From: Vulcanimicrobiota bacterium
GTDB lineage: Bacteria > Vulcanimicrobiota > Vulcanimicrobiia > Vulcanimicrobiales > Vulcanimicrobiaceae
NCBI GenBank assembly: GCA_019233165.1
Contig: JAFAMS010000216.1
Span: 1-5,906, forward strand
Direction of reading: 5' to 3'
DNA: 5,906 nucleotides
This document shows, one piece after another, positions 5,767 to 5,906 of this stretch; the stretch's first letter is position 1; each line of letters opens with the position of its first letter. The position numbers were made by a program, and so were the translations under genes. The notes under the pieces were generated by a model. It ran no database searches. It worked only from the letters and a program-made list of their open reading frames with translations, and was not told the DNA's origin.

Positions 5767-5906
5767 TTGTCGCACCCGAGCTTGCCCGCCTCACCGCCGA
5801 CCCGCTGACCGGCAAACCCTACACGATCGCGACGCTGGGATCGCATTCCGCGCTGCAGATCCTCAAGGGCGCGCACGACGAGGGTTTCCGTACCCTCGCG
5901 ATCTCG
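5763..5906 (+). CDS. purP: Archaeal-type FAICAR synthetase PurP, N-terminal part (3' truncated by window edge)
   Basis: PurP is an ATP-grasp enzyme that formylates AICAR to FAICAR with formate and ATP, replacing the folate-dependent transformylase half of PurH; it is known mainly from archaea. Only 48 residues are visible. Residues 21-42 read TIATLGSHSALQILKGAHDE followed by GF, which matches from memory the N-terminal block of Methanocaldococcus PurP (IATLGSHTSLHILKGAK.EGF) almost residue for residue, including the GSH motif near the nucleotide site. The ATG at 5763 overlaps the stop of the PurS-like gene (ATGA), so the pair is likely co-translated. About 300 further residues with the ATP-grasp core should follow outside the window. 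Because only the start is seen, activity cannot be judged, and a PurP paralogue of other function (archaea carry several) is possible. Confidence 0.82.
   Translation, partial: MIVAPELARLTADPLTGKPYTIATLGSHSALQILKGAHDEGFRTLAIS

Noticed and set aside
1..5906. Mobile elements, CRISPR arrays, tRNA or rRNA genes
   Set aside because: No transposase, terminal repeats, regularly spaced repeats or RNA-gene consensus blocks were seen; almost all sequence is accounted for by protein-coding genes.

Overview
The window is a GC-rich, almost fully coding segment carrying genes for de novo purine biosynthesis. High GC with strong third-position bias, GTG and TTG starts, overlapping genes and a small Sec-type secreted protein point to a bacterium. 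Codon texture and gene mix would fit a poorly studied lineage such as Eremiobacterota/Vulcanimicrobiota (WPS-2). That placement is a guess, and an archaeal origin is not strictly excluded because of the PurP gene at the right edge.

Bases 1-5058 (+ strand) are a tightly packed operon: the C-terminal part of purB (adenylosuccinate lyase), a purC gene (SAICAR synthetase) fused to a degenerate PurE-like domain, purL (small-type FGAM synthase subunit) and purQ (glutaminase subunit). The junctions overlap by 8, 8 and 4 bases, which suggests translational coupling. Bases 5045-5245 (- strand) hold a small convergent gene for a Lys/His/Ala-rich exported peptide with a strong ribosome binding site; its tail overlaps the end of purQ by 14 bases. 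A 65-base divergent gap follows. Then, on the + strand, come a 151-residue protein that I read as a diverged, probably duplicated PurS, and the start of purP (archaeal-type formate-dependent FAICAR synthetase), overlapping by ATGA and running off the right edge.

Together the genes cover FGAR to FGAM (PurL + PurQ + probably the PurS-like protein), CAIR to SAICAR (PurC), SAICAR to AICAR (PurB, which also makes AMP from adenylosuccinate) and AICAR to FAICAR (PurP). No functional PurE, PurK, PurM or IMP cyclohydrolase is visible here.

The points most worth a second look are the PAICS-like PurC-PurE fusion whose PurE half has lost its catalytic motifs, the archaeal-type PurP in an otherwise bacterial-looking cluster, and the tandem PurS-like protein coupled to purP rather than to purLQ.
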